Below, piece by piece: positions 11,002-20,493 of a stretch of 64,000 bases of DNA. The notes under the pieces were generated by a model. The model was not told the DNA's origin. It saw nothing but the letters and a program-made list of their open reading frames with translations, and did not search any database. A program made the position numbers and the translations under genes. Within the stretch, counting starts at the first letter, position 1. Each line of letters opens with the position of its first letter. The DNA is from Streptomyces sp. NBC_00691 (GTDB lineage: Bacteria; Actinomycetota; Actinomycetes; Streptomycetales; Streptomycetaceae), in the NCBI RefSeq assembly GCF_036226665.1, contig NZ_CP109007.1:4690501-4754500 (forward strand), written 5' to 3'.

Positions 11002-11822
11002 GCAACCTCGCGGCCTACGCGACCTCTTCGGGCGAGGCCTTCCAGTTCTGGGTCCTCGGCATCGTCGCCGTCATCGGCGCCCTCGGCACGATCCTGATGA
11101 GGCGGGCCGTGCACTCGGCCCTCTGCCTCGCCGGAACCATGATCATCCTGGCGGTCTTCTACCTGGCCAACGGGGCGTACTTCCTCGGCATCGTGCAGAT
11201 CGTCGTCTACACCGGCGCGATCATGATGCTCTTCCTCTTCGTCGTCATGCTGGTCGGTGTCACGGCCGCGGACTCGCTGAAGGAGACCATCAAGGGACAG
11301 CGCTGGTGGGCCGTCGCCTGCGGCCTCGGCTTCGGCATCCTGCTCGCCGCCGGCATCGGCAACGCCTCGCTGAAGGAGTTCGCCGGACTCGGCGCCGCCA
11401 ACAGCGCCCACGGCGGGAACGTCGAGGGCCTCGCCGCCCTCATCTTCACCAAGTACGTCTTCGCCTTCGAGATCACCGGCGCGCTCCTCATCACCGCCGC
11501 CGTCGGCGCGATGGTGCTCACCCACCGCGAGCGCACCGAGCGGGCCGCCACCCAGCGCGAGCTGGCCGAGCAGCGCGTGCGGGAAGGCAAGCACCTCCCG
11601 CCGCTCCCCGCGCCCGGCGTCTACGCCCGGCACAACGCCGTGGACATCGCCGGTCTGCTGCCCGACGGCACCCCGGCGGAGCTCACCGTCATGCAGACCC
11701 TGCGCAAGCGGGGCCAGATCCGGGACGTGTCCACCGAGGCCCTCGCCGACCTCAAGGCCCTGGAGCAGCGCTCCGAGGAGCGGCTCGGCCGGGACCGGGA
11801 CGAAGAGGAGGCCACCCGGTGA
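10998..11822 (+). CDS. nuoJ: NADH-quinone oxidoreductase subunit J
   Basis: 274 residues; ATG at 10998 overlaps the nuoI stop. Five membrane helices lie within the first ~180 residues, including GIVQIVVYTGAIMMLFLFVVML, the characteristic third helix with its pi-bulge region. The cytoplasmic C-terminal ~90 residues are highly charged (HRERTERAATQRELAEQ...) and longer than in NuoJ2 (201 aa). Confidence 0.96.
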   Translation: MSNLAAYATSSGEAFQFWVLGIVAVIGALGTILMRRAVHSALCLAGTMIILAVFYLANGAYFLGIVQIVVYTGAIMMLFLFVVMLVGVTAADSLKETIKGQRWWAVACGLGFGILLAAGIGNASLKEFAGLGAANSAHGGNVEGLAALIFTKYVFAFEITGALLITAAVGAMVLTHRERTERAATQRELAEQRVREGKHLPPLPAPGVYARHNAVDIAGLLPDGTPAELTVMQTLRKRGQIRDVSTEALADLKALEQRSEERLGRDRDEEEATR

Positions 11823-12118
11823 ATCCCGTCAACTACCTGTACCTCGCCGCTCTGCTGTTCACCATCGGTGCGGCCGGGGTGCTGATCCGGCGCAACGCGA
11901 TCGTGGTCTTCATGTGCGTGGAGCTCATGCTCAACGCCTGCAACCTCGCGTTCGTCACCTTCTCCCGCATGCACGGAAACCTCGACGGCCAGATCATCGC
12001 CTTCTTCACGATGGTCGTCGCCGCCGCGGAGGTCGTCGTCGGGCTCGCGATCATCGTGTCCGTCTTCCGTGCCCGCCACTCGGCCTCGGTCGACGACGCC
12101 AGCCTGATGAAGCTGTGA
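11819..12118 (+). CDS. nuoK: NADH-quinone oxidoreductase subunit K
   Basis: 99 residues from the GTG at 11819 overlapping the nuoJ stop. Three membrane helices. The conserved acidic residue of helix 2 is in CVELMLNACNLAF, and a second glutamate lies in helix 3 (VVAAAEVVVGLAI); both belong to the proton path. Size matches the family. Confidence 0.97.
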   Translation: MNPVNYLYLAALLFTIGAAGVLIRRNAIVVFMCVELMLNACNLAFVTFSRMHGNLDGQIIAFFTMVVAAAEVVVGLAIIVSVFRARHSASVDDASLMKL

Positions 12119-12128
12119 GGGGCTGACC

Positions 12129-14021
12129 GTGGAAAATCTCATTGCGCTGCTCATCGGGGCACCCCTGCTCGGCGCGGCCGTCCTGCTCCTGGGCGGACGC
12201 CGGCTCGACAAGGTCGGGCACTGGATCGGCACGCTCCTCGCGGGCGCCTCCTTCGCCATCGGCCTCGCGCTCTTCGCCGACATGCTCGGCAGGAGCGCCG
12301 ACGACCGGGCCCTGCACCAGCGGCTCTACACCTGGATCCCCGTCGAGGGCTTCCAGGCGGACATGGCCTTCCAGCTCGACCAGCTGTCGATGACCTTCGT
12401 CCTGCTGATCAGCGGCGTCGGCACGCTCATCCACGTCTACTCCATCGGGTACATGGAGCACGACGAGCGCCGCCGCCGCTTCTTCGGCTATCTCAACCTG
12501 TTCGTCGCGGCGATGCTCCTGCTCGTCCTCGCCGACAACTACCTGCTCCTGTACTTCGGCTGGGAGGGCGTCGGCCTCGCCTCGTACCTCCTGATCGGTT
12601 TCTGGCAGCACAAGCCCACCGCGGCGACCGCCGCGAAGAAGGCCTTCCTGGTCAACCGGGTCGGCGACATGGGCCTCTCCATCGCCATCCTGATCATGTT
12701 CACCACCTTCGGCACCTTCGCCTTCGGACCGGTGCTCGGGGCGACCGGCGAGACCAGCGAGGGCAAGCTGACCGCGATCGGTCTGATGCTGCTCCTCGCC
12801 GCTTGCGGCAAGTCGGCCCAGGTGCCGCTGCAGTCCTGGCTCGGAGACGCGATGGAGGGCCCGACCCCGGTCTCGGCCCTCATCCACGCGGCGACGATGG
12901 TGACCGCCGGTGTCTATCTGATCGTCCGCTCCGCCGACATCTTCAACGCGGCCCCCGACGCCCAGCTCGTCGTCACCGTGGTCGGCGCCGTCACGCTCCT
13001 CTTCGGTGCGATCGTCGGTTGCGCGAAGGACGACATCAAGAAGGCCCTCGCCGGCTCGACGATGTCGCAGATCGGCTACATGATCCTGGCCGCCGGCCTC
13101 GGCCCCATCGGCTACGTCTTCGCGATCATGCACCTGGTGACCCACGGCTTCTTCAAGGCCGGGCTGTTCCTCGGCGCCGGTTCGGTCATGCACGGCATGA
13201 ACGACGAGGTCGACATGCGGAAGTACGGCGGCCTGCGGAAGTACATGCCGGTCACCTTCATCACCTTCGGCCTCGGCTACCTCGCGATCATCGGCTTCCC
13301 CGGCCTGTCCGGCTTCTTCTCCAAGGACAAGATCATCGAGGCGGCCTTCGCCAAGGGCGGCACCGAGGGCTGGATCCTCGGCGCGGTCACCCTGCTCGGC
13401 GCCGCCATCACCGCGTACTACATGACCCGCGTGATGCTGATGACCTTCTTCGGCGAGAAGCGCTGGGAGCCCGACGCGGACGGCAACCCGCCGCACCCGC
13501 ACGAGTCGCCCAGGTCCATGGTCATCCCCATGGTCCTGCTCGCCGTCGGCTCCGTCGCCGCGGGCGCGATCTTCGAGTTCGCCGGGTTCGTCGAATGGCT
13601 GGAGCCGGTCACCGGATACGCCCACGGGCACTCGCCCCTCAGCGCCGCGGCCGTCACCACCGCCACCGTCGTCGTCATGGTGATCGGCGTCGGCCTCGCG
13701 TACGTCCAGTACGGGCGCAAGCCCGTCCCGGCCGTCGCCCCGCGCGGCTCGCTCCTCACCCGGGCCGCCCGCCGCGACCTCCTCCAGGACGACCTCAACC
13801 ACGCCGTCTTCGTCCGCGGCGGCACCCACCTGACCCGCTCGCTCGTCTACGTCGACCACACCCTGGTCGACGGCGTGGTCAACGGCACCGCGGCCTCCGT
13901 CGGCGGACTCTCCGGCCGGCTGCGCAAGCTCCAGAACGGCTACGCCCGCACGTACGCGGTCTCCATGTTCGGAGGTACGGCGGTGCTGATCGCCGCGACC
14001 CTGCTGATGAGGGCGGTGTAA
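12129..14021 (+). CDS. nuoL: NADH-quinone oxidoreductase subunit L (antiporter-like proton pump)
   Basis: 630 residues from the GTG at 12129, 10 nt after the nuoK stop. A Mrp-type antiporter-like subunit at the tip of the membrane arm. Seen are GWEGVGLASYLLIGFW (helix 5 glutamate), KSAQVPLQSWLGDAMEGPTPVSALIHAATMVTAG (broken helix 7) and KDDIKKALAGSTMSQIGYM (helix 8 lysine). The C-terminal lateral helix and final helix are present. Confidence 0.97.
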   Translation: MENLIALLIGAPLLGAAVLLLGGRRLDKVGHWIGTLLAGASFAIGLALFADMLGRSADDRALHQRLYTWIPVEGFQADMAFQLDQLSMTFVLLISGVGTLIHVYSIGYMEHDERRRRFFGYLNLFVAAMLLLVLADNYLLLYFGWEGVGLASYLLIGFWQHKPTAATAAKKAFLVNRVGDMGLSIAILIMFTTFGTFAFGPVLGATGETSEGKLTAIGLMLLLAACGKSAQVPLQSWLGDAMEGPTPVSALIHAATMVTAGVYLIVRSADIFNAAPDAQLVVTVVGAVTLLFGAIVGCAKDDIKKALAGSTMSQIGYMILAAGLGPIGYVFAIMHLVTHGFFKAGLFLGAGSVMHGMNDEVDMRKYGGLRKYMPVTFITFGLGYLAIIGFPGLSGFFSKDKIIEAAFAKGGTEGWILGAVTLLGAAITAYYMTRVMLMTFFGEKRWEPDADGNPPHPHESPRSMVIPMVLLAVGSVAAGAIFEFAGFVEWLEPVTGYAHGHSPLSAAAVTTATVVVMVIGVGLAYVQYGRKPVPAVAPRGSLLTRAARRDLLQDDLNHAVFVRGGTHLTRSLVYVDHTLVDGVVNGTAASVGGLSGRLRKLQNGYARTYAVSMFGGTAVLIAATLLMRAV

Positions 14022-14026
14022 CTTCC

Positions 14027-15598
14027 ATGTCCTTCCCGCTCCTTACGGTCACGGCAGCGGTTCCGGCGGTCGGTGCGATCCTCACCGCCGCCGTCCCCGC
14101 CGCCCGCCGCACCGCCGCCAAGTGGCTGGCGCTGCTGGTCTCGCTCGCCACCCTCGTGCTCGCCGCCGTCGTCTTCGCACGGTTCGAGCCCGGCGGCGAG
14201 CGGTACCAGATGACCGAATCGCACTCCTGGATCAAGGACTTCGGGGTCCGCTACGAGCTCGGGGTCGACGGCATCGGGGTCGCGCTCATCGCGCTGACCG
14301 CGCTGCTGATCCCGTTCATCGTGCTCGCCGGCTGGCACGACGCCGACCCCCTGGAGACCTCCTCCAAGCGGTGGCGGCCCACCCAGGGCTTCTTCGCGCT
14401 GATCCTCATGGTCGAGGCGATGGTGATCCTCTCCTTCGAGGCCACTGACGTCTTCCTCTTCTACATCCTGTTCGAAGCCATGCTCATCCCGATGTACTTC
14501 CTCATCGGCGGCTTCGGCGACCGGGCCCACAGCGGCTCCGACGAGAACGCGGCGGCCCAGCGCTCGTACGCGGCCGTCAAGTTCCTCCTCTACAACCTGG
14601 TCGGCGGCCTCATCATGCTGGCCGCCGTCATCGGGCTCTACGTGGTCGCGGGGAACTTCTCGCTCACCGAGATCGCCGAGGCCCGGGCCAACGGCTCGCT
14701 GGAGATGGCGACCAGCACGGAACGCTGGCTGTTCCTCGGCTTCTTCTTCGCCTTCGCGGTGAAGGCCCCGCTCTGGCCGCTGCACACCTGGCTGCCGAAC
14801 GCGATGGGGGAGGCGACCGCCCCGGTCTCCGTCCTCATCACCGCCGTCGTCGACAAGGTCGGCACCTTCGCGATGCTCCGCTTCTGCCTCGGGCTCTTCC
14901 CCGAGGCGAGCAAGTGGGCAACCCCGGCGATCGTCGTCCTGGCCCTCATCAGCATCGTGTACGGCGCGCTGCTCGCCGTGGGCCAGCGGGACATCAAGCG
15001 CCTGGTCGCCTACGCGTCGATCTCGCACTTCGGCTTCATCATCCTGGGCATCTTCGCGATGACCACCCAGGGCCAGTCGGGCGCCACGCTCTACATGGTG
15101 AACCACGGCATCTCGACGGCCGCCCTGATGCTCGTCGCCGGCTTCCTGATCTCCCGGCGCGGCTCGCGGCTCATCGCCGACTACGGCGGGGTGCAGAAGG
15201 TCGCCCCGGTGCTCGCCGGCACCTTCCTCATCGGTGGTCTGGCGACCCTGTCGCTGCCCGGACTGGCGCCGTTCGTCAGCGAGTTCCTCGTCCTGGTCGG
15301 CACGTACGCCCGCTACCCGGTGGCCGGTGTCATCGCCACCACCGGCATCGTCCTCGCCGCGCTCTACACCCTCGTCCTGTACCAGCGGACGATGACCGGG
15401 CCGGTGAAGGAGGAGGTGCGGGAGCTTCCCGACCTGCGGGTGCGCGAACTCGCCGTGGTCGTGCCGCTGATCGCGCTCCTGATCTTCCTCGGGGTCTTCC
15501 CGAAGCCGCTGACGGACGTCGTCAACCCCGCCGTGCAGCACACCATGTCCGACGTCCAGCAGAAGGACCCCCAGCCAGAAGTGGAGGCGGCCAAGTGA
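14027..15598 (+). CDS. nuoM: NADH-quinone oxidoreductase subunit M (antiporter-like proton pump)
   Basis: 523 residues from the ATG at 14027. Antiporter-like membrane subunit with about 14 helices. Diagnostic segments are FYILFEAMLIPMYFLIGGFG (helix 5 glutamate), KAPLWPLHTWLPNAMGEATAPVSVLITAV and RDIKRLVAYASISHFGFIILG. The stop overlaps the nuoN GTG. Confidence 0.97.
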   Translation: MSFPLLTVTAAVPAVGAILTAAVPAARRTAAKWLALLVSLATLVLAAVVFARFEPGGERYQMTESHSWIKDFGVRYELGVDGIGVALIALTALLIPFIVLAGWHDADPLETSSKRWRPTQGFFALILMVEAMVILSFEATDVFLFYILFEAMLIPMYFLIGGFGDRAHSGSDENAAAQRSYAAVKFLLYNLVGGLIMLAAVIGLYVVAGNFSLTEIAEARANGSLEMATSTERWLFLGFFFAFAVKAPLWPLHTWLPNAMGEATAPVSVLITAVVDKVGTFAMLRFCLGLFPEASKWATPAIVVLALISIVYGALLAVGQRDIKRLVAYASISHFGFIILGIFAMTTQGQSGATLYMVNHGISTAALMLVAGFLISRRGSRLIADYGGVQKVAPVLAGTFLIGGLATLSLPGLAPFVSEFLVLVGTYARYPVAGVIATTGIVLAALYTLVLYQRTMTGPVKEEVRELPDLRVRELAVVVPLIALLIFLGVFPKPLTDVVNPAVQHTMSDVQQKDPQPEVEAAK

Positions 15599-17256
15599 GT
15601 TCGATCGCCGTCGCATCCTCTGTCCACAGCCTGTGGACGACCGCCGCCGAACCGCTGGACAAGATCCCGGCACCGCACATCGAGTACGTCCAGCTCTCGC
15701 CCGTCCTCATCGTGCTCGGCGCCGCGATCGTCAGCGTCCTCGTCGAGGCCTTCGTTCCCCGCAAGGCCCGCTACTACAGCCAGGTCTTCCTCAGCGTCGT
15801 GGCGCTCGTCGCCGCCTTCGCCGCCATCGTCGGCCTCGCGGCCGGCGGCTACGGCTCCACCAAGGCCCACATCGCGGCCATGGGCGCCATCGCCGTCGAC
15901 GGACCCGCCCTCTTCCTCCAGGGCACCATTCTCCTCGCCTCCGTCGTCGCGATCTTCACCTTCGCCGAGCGCAGGCTCGACCCGGCCGACCACGGCCACC
16001 GGGTCGACTCCTTCGCCGCCGAGGCCGCCGCAGTCCCCGGCAGCGACCACGAGAAGGCCGCCGTCAAGGCCGGGTTCACCACCACCGAGGTCTTCCCGCT
16101 CGCCCTCTTCGCCATCGCCGGCATGCTCGTCTTCCCGGCCGCCAACGACCTCCTGACGCTCTTCGTCGCCCTGGAGGTCTTCTCCCTCCCGCTCTACCTG
16201 CTCTGCGCCGTCGCCCGCCGCAAGCGGCTGATGTCGCAGGAGGCGGCCGTCAAGTACTTCCTGCTCGGCGCCTTCTCCTCGGCCTTCCTGCTCTTCGGAA
16301 TCGCCCTGCTCTACGGCTACGCGGGCTCCGTCTCGTACGCCACCATCGCGCAGGTCGTCGACGGCTCGATCGCCACCGTCAACCCGGCGCTCGCCGACAC
16401 CATGGGCAACGACGCACTGCTGCTCATCGGCTTCGCCATGGTCCTCACCGGGCTCCTCTTCAAGGTCGGCGCCGTGCCGTTCCACATGTGGACCCCGGAC
16501 GTCTACCAGGGCGCCCCGACCCCGGTCACCGGCTTCATGGCCGCCGCGACCAAGGTCGCCGCCTTCGGCGCGCTGCTCCGTCTGCTGTACGTGGTGCTGC
16601 CGGGCCTCACCTGGGACTGGCGGCCGGTCATGTGGGGCGTCGCCATCGTCACCATGCTGGGCGGTGCGATCGTCGCCATCACCCAGACCGACATCAAGCG
16701 GCTCCTCGCCTACTCGTCGATCGCCCACGCGGGCTTCCTGCTCGCCGGTGTCATCGCCGCCACCCCCAGCGGCATCTCGTCCGTCCTCTTCTACCTGGGC
16801 GCCTACTCCTTCGTGACCATCGGCGCCTTCGCGGTCGTCACCCTCGTCAGGGACGCGGGCGGCGAGGCCACCCACCTCTCCAAGTGGGCCGGTCTCGGGC
16901 GTCGTTCGCCGCTCGTCGCGGCGGTCTTCGCGGTGTTCCTGCTCGCCTTCGCCGGCATCCCGCTGACCTCGGGCTTCTCCGGGAAGTTCGCGGTCTTCAA
17001 GGCGGCGGCGGAAGGCGGCGCCGGCGCGCTCGTCGTGGTCGGTGTGATCTCCTCGGCGATCGCCGCGTTCTTCTACATCCGGGTCATCGTGCTCATGTTC
17101 TTCAGCGAGCCGAAGGCGGACGGCCCCACGGTCGCGGTGCCCTCGGCCCTGACGACGGTCACGATCACGGCGGGTGTGGCGGTCACGCTGGTGCTCGGCT
17201 TCGCGCCGCAGTACTTCCTGGATCTCGCGAACCAGGCGAGCGTGTTCGTCCGGTAG
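15595..17256 (+). CDS. nuoN: NADH-quinone oxidoreductase subunit N (antiporter-like proton pump)
   Basis: 553 residues from the GTG at 15595, in the GTGA overlap with nuoM. It contains LFVALEVFSLPLYLLCAVAR, VGAVPFHMWTPDVYQGAPTPVTGFMA and TDIKRLLAYSSIAHAGFLL, the three conserved proton-channel regions. A ~40-residue hydrophilic insert after the third helix carries many charged residues. Last gene of the operon; a strong hairpin follows 17 nt downstream. Confidence 0.97.
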   Translation: MSSIAVASSVHSLWTTAAEPLDKIPAPHIEYVQLSPVLIVLGAAIVSVLVEAFVPRKARYYSQVFLSVVALVAAFAAIVGLAAGGYGSTKAHIAAMGAIAVDGPALFLQGTILLASVVAIFTFAERRLDPADHGHRVDSFAAEAAAVPGSDHEKAAVKAGFTTTEVFPLALFAIAGMLVFPAANDLLTLFVALEVFSLPLYLLCAVARRKRLMSQEAAVKYFLLGAFSSAFLLFGIALLYGYAGSVSYATIAQVVDGSIATVNPALADTMGNDALLLIGFAMVLTGLLFKVGAVPFHMWTPDVYQGAPTPVTGFMAAATKVAAFGALLRLLYVVLPGLTWDWRPVMWGVAIVTMLGGAIVAITQTDIKRLLAYSSIAHAGFLLAGVIAATPSGISSVLFYLGAYSFVTIGAFAVVTLVRDAGGEATHLSKWAGLGRRSPLVAAVFAVFLLAFAGIPLTSGFSGKFAVFKAAAEGGAGALVVVGVISSAIAAFFYIRVIVLMFFSEPKADGPTVAVPSALTTVTITAGVAVTLVLGFAPQYFLDLANQASVFVR

Positions 17257-17273
17257 CTCCGGCCGTACGCGTG

Positions 17274-17305
17274 AAGGGCCCGGCTCGGGGGCGAGCCGGG
17301 CCCTT
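17274..17305 (+). terminator. Terminator of the nuoA-N operon
   Basis: Perfect 14-bp stem: AAGGGCCCGGCTCG at 17274-17287 pairs with 17292-17305, with a GGGG loop. It lies 17 nt after the nuoN stop and is followed by TTC rather than a U-run, as is usual in Streptomyces. Confidence 0.85.
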
Positions 17306-17396
17306 CGTCGTACGCGGGGGTGACCCGGGGAGGTGTCCGTGCCATCGTGGAACCGCCCCAGTGGTCTGTACCAGTAGAGGAGAGGGGAGCCGCGCC

Positions 17397-18386
17397 ATGA
17401 GCGGCACGACCGCCTTACCCGGGACCCCCTGCACCACCCCCAGGCCCGGCGACCCGCCCATGCACCGCCTGGAGGTCCGGCTGCCCGACCAGGTGCCCTT
17501 CGCCGTGGGGACCTTCGACACCATCGGCCCCATGTCCCGGGCCGCCTTCCCGCACCGGCACACCTTCTACGAGATCGTCCACGTCACCGCCGGGACCGGC
17601 ACCCACGTCGTGGACCTCGCCCGCTGGGAGCTCCACCCGCCCCACCTGGGCCTCATCCTCCCCGGACAGCTGCACCACTGGGAGGACGCCCGGGGCCTGG
17701 ACGGCACCGTCGTCCTCTTCACCGACGACTTCCTCCTCGACCACCCCGGCGACCGGGACCTCCTCCGCCGTCTCGGCGAGCGTCCCTGGCTCACCCTCGA
17801 CGGACCCGCGCACGCGCGGACCGGCCGTCTGATGGGCGAACTCGTCGAGGAGTACGGACACGGCGCCGACGGCTTCGCGACCGTCCTGCGCTCCCTGCTG
17901 CACGTCCTCCTGGTCCGTACGGCGAGACTGCGCGGCCCCGGCACCCACGCGGCCCCACAGGGCCGACCCGCGGCCGTCGCCGGGGAGTTCGGCCGCCTGC
18001 TCGCCCGTACCGGAAGGGAAGGGCTGACCGTACGGGAGTGCGCCGAGCTGATCGGGGTCACCCCGGGCTACCTCGCCGAGGCCGTCAGGACCGCCACGGG
18101 CCGCACCCCCGGCGCGCTGCTCCGCGAGGCGCGCTCCAGGGAGGCCCAGCGGCTGCTCGTCGGCACCGGGCTGTCGATCCGCCAGGTCGCGGACCGGGTC
18201 GGTTTCGACGACCCCGCGTACTTCTGCCGCTTCTTCCGCCGCGAGACGGGACTCAGCCCCGGGGACTTCCGGAGGTCACACGAGCACAAGCACGGCGACC
18301 GGCAGGAGCACCAGCGGAAGCACCGCGGTCGGAAACACCACGACCGCCGTGATCCGTCCATCGAAGGCGGCGCACGGTCCGCCTAG
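17397..18386 (+). CDS. AraC family transcriptional regulator with His-rich tail
   Basis: 329 residues from the ATG at 17397 (ribosome site GAGGGGAG). An N-terminal cupin-like sensing domain (about 35-160; HRHTFYEIVHVTAGTGTHVVD, then LGLILPGQLHHWED) precedes two helix-turn-helix motifs (about 195-300; LTVRECAELIGVTPGYLAEAVR and RQVADRVGFDDPAYFCRFFRRETG). The last ~35 residues are an odd His/Arg/Lys-rich tail beyond the DNA-binding domain. The target is unknown; the dioxygenase gene starts only 47 nt downstream and is a natural candidate, but this is inference. Confidence 0.9.
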   Translation: MSGTTALPGTPCTTPRPGDPPMHRLEVRLPDQVPFAVGTFDTIGPMSRAAFPHRHTFYEIVHVTAGTGTHVVDLARWELHPPHLGLILPGQLHHWEDARGLDGTVVLFTDDFLLDHPGDRDLLRRLGERPWLTLDGPAHARTGRLMGELVEEYGHGADGFATVLRSLLHVLLVRTARLRGPGTHAAPQGRPAAVAGEFGRLLARTGREGLTVRECAELIGVTPGYLAEAVRTATGRTPGALLREARSREAQRLLVGTGLSIRQVADRVGFDDPAYFCRFFRRETGLSPGDFRRSHEHKHGDRQEHQRKHRGRKHHDRRDPSIEGGARSA

Positions 18387-18432
18387 GTTCGATGCCGACC
18401 CCCCTCAGCCCCCACGCGAGGAGCAGGCAGGC

Positions 18433-19257
18433 ATGGACAACGAGACCAGTACCGGGCACGTCACCCGTAAGGCGGTGCTGCGGGCCGCGCTCGCGGCCGG
18501 CATCGCGGCGCCCACGGTCCTCATGGGCGTACCGGCGCTCGCCCGTACCCTCACCGCGGGAGAGGCGGCGCCCGCGCTCACCCCGGAGTGCGACGACGGC
18601 GACGACCCGACGGTGCCGCAGACCGAGGGCCCGTACTTCAAGCCCAACTCGCCGCTGCGCACGAGCCTGTTGGAGTCGGGCACGGTCGGCGTCCGTCTGA
18701 CGGTGAGCGGCTACGTCTTCGGGCTCGCCTGCCGGCCGATAGCCGGCGTCCTGCTCGACTTCTGGCAGGCCGATACCAACGGCGCCTACGACAACACCGG
18801 CTTCCGGTTCCGCGGGCACCAGTTCACCGACGCCCAGGGCGCGTTCAGGCTGACCACGATCGTGCCCGGCCTCTACCCGGGCCGCACCCGGCACCTCCAC
18901 GTCAAGGTGCAGGCGCCCGGCCGCCCGGTGCTCACCTCGCAGCTCTACTTCCCGGGTGAGCCCCGCAACAACACCGACAGCATCTTCGACGCCCGGCTCC
19001 TGATGACCGTGCGGGACGCGGGCGCGGCCAAGGAGGCGGCCTTCGACTTCGTCCTGAACGTGCCGCAGACCCCCGGACCGACGCCGACGGCCACCGCCAC
19101 CACCCAGCCGCCCGGCGGGAGCTGGGCCGCCGGGACCGCCTACCGGGCGGGGGACCGGGTCACGTACGGCGGCCCGGCCTACGTGTGCCTGCAGGCACAC
19201 ACGGGCCAGGCCGGCTGGGAGCCGCCGAACGTGCCCGCGCTCTGGCGGGCCGTGTAG
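18433..19257 (+). CDS. Secreted intradiol ring-cleavage dioxygenase with C-terminal CBM5/12-type module
   Basis: 274 residues. Residues 1-40 look like a signal peptide (basic TRK, long hydrophobic stretch, ALA). The intradiol dioxygenase core contains the four non-haem Fe(III) ligands: Tyr119 (NGAYDN), Tyr148, His154 and His156 (LYPGRTRHLHV). The family opens catechols between the hydroxyls. After a Pro/Thr linker (212-229), residues 230-274 form a CBM5/12-type module (W231, Y237, W262, W271). This architecture is known from a secreted Streptomyces sp. SirexAA-E enzyme active on lignin-derived catechols. The start is the ATG at 18433 after GAGGAGCAGG. Confidence 0.9.
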   Translation: MDNETSTGHVTRKAVLRAALAAGIAAPTVLMGVPALARTLTAGEAAPALTPECDDGDDPTVPQTEGPYFKPNSPLRTSLLESGTVGVRLTVSGYVFGLACRPIAGVLLDFWQADTNGAYDNTGFRFRGHQFTDAQGAFRLTTIVPGLYPGRTRHLHVKVQAPGRPVLTSQLYFPGEPRNNTDSIFDARLLMTVRDAGAAKEAAFDFVLNVPQTPGPTPTATATTQPPGGSWAAGTAYRAGDRVTYGGPAYVCLQAHTGQAGWEPPNVPALWRAV

Positions 19258-19266
19258 GCGGGCCGG

Positions 19267-20493
19267 TCAGGCCGAGGGGACGATCCGGCCCCGGACCTCG
19301 CCCAGCCCCACCCGCGTGCCGTCCGGGCCCGGCGCCCAGGCCGTCATGACGACCTCGTCGCCGTCCTCCAGGAACGTCCGCTTGCCACCGGCGAGTTCGA
19401 TCGCGTCCCGGCCGTTCCAGGTGAGTTCGAGCAGCGAACCGCGCTGGTCCACCTCGGGCCCGGAGACCGTCCCCGAGCCGTACAGGTCACCCGTGCGCAG
19501 CGAGGCGCCGTTCACCGTCATGTGGGCGAGCTGCTGCGCGGCCGTCCAGTACATGGTGGAGAACGGCGGCTCGGCCACCCGCTCGCCGTTGATCTCCACC
19601 GTGATCCGCACGTCGAAGCCGCCCGGCTCCTCCTCACCCGCGTCGTCCAGGTACGGAAGGAGCGGGAAGTCCCGCGCGGGCGGGGCGGTCCGGGCGGCGT
19701 CCAGCGCCTCCAGGGGCGTCACCCACGCCGCCACCGAGGTCTGGAACGACTTGCCCAGGAACGGGCCGAGCGGCACGTACTCCCAGGCCTGCACGTCCCG
19801 CGCCGACCAGTCGTTGAGCAGCGTCAGACCGAAGACGTGCTCCCGGAAGTCGGCGAGCGCGACCGGTGTCCCCAGCTCCGACGGGGTGCCGACCAGGAAG
19901 CCGACCTCCGCCTCGATGTCCAGCTTGACGGAAGGGCCGAAGACCGGCGCCGGGTCCGACGGGGCCTTCCGCTGCCCCGAAGGGCGTACGACATCGGTGC
20001 CGGAGACCACGACCGTGCCCGCGCGACCGTGGTAACCGATCGGCAGGTGCTTCCAGTTGGGGGTCAGCGCGTCGCCGTCGGGGCGGAAGATCCTGCCCAC
20101 GTTCGTCGCGTGGTGCTCGCTCGCGTAGAAGTCGACGTAGTCCGCGACCTCGTACGGCAGATGCAGCGTCACGGCGTCGAGCGGGTGCAGCAGCGGCTCG
20201 ATGTCCGCCCGGTGCGCGGGCACCGTCACCCAGGCGGTGAGCGCCCGGCGGACGTCACGCCAGGTGGTCCGCCCGGCCGCGAGCAGCGGGTTGAGGCTCG
20301 GCCGGTCGAGGAGTGCCGCGTACGGGGAGCCGAGCGCGTGCGCCGCGGCACCCGCGTCCAGCACGTGCCCGCCGATCCGGACGCCGAGCCGGCGCCGGTC
20401 GGGCTCGTCGGCGGTGGAGAAGACGCCGTACGGGAGGTTGTGCGGGCCGAAGGGATCGCCTTCGGCCAGGTCGAGCGGGCTGTGCTCGGACAT
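19267..20493 (-). CDS. fahA: Fumarylacetoacetase
   Basis: 408 residues, ATG at 20491-20493 (complement). It hydrolyses 4-fumarylacetoacetate to fumarate and acetoacetate, the last step of tyrosine and homogentisate degradation. The N-terminal domain (GPHNLPYGVFS) is followed by the catalytic FAH fold: metal-binding DFYASEHHATNVG near residue 123, KLDIEAEVGFLVG, LLNDWSARDVQAWEY and GDLYGSGTVSGPE. It converges on the dioxygenase with only 9 bp between them. No other homogentisate-pathway genes are in the window. Confidence 0.95.
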   Translation of the reverse strand: MSEHSPLDLAEGDPFGPHNLPYGVFSTADEPDRRRLGVRIGGHVLDAGAAAHALGSPYAALLDRPSLNPLLAAGRTTWRDVRRALTAWVTVPAHRADIEPLLHPLDAVTLHLPYEVADYVDFYASEHHATNVGRIFRPDGDALTPNWKHLPIGYHGRAGTVVVSGTDVVRPSGQRKAPSDPAPVFGPSVKLDIEAEVGFLVGTPSELGTPVALADFREHVFGLTLLNDWSARDVQAWEYVPLGPFLGKSFQTSVAAWVTPLEALDAARTAPPARDFPLLPYLDDAGEEEPGGFDVRITVEINGERVAEPPFSTMYWTAAQQLAHMTVNGASLRTGDLYGSGTVSGPEVDQRGSLLELTWNGRDAIELAGGKRTFLEDGDEVVMTAWAPGPDGTRVGLGEVRGRIVPSA

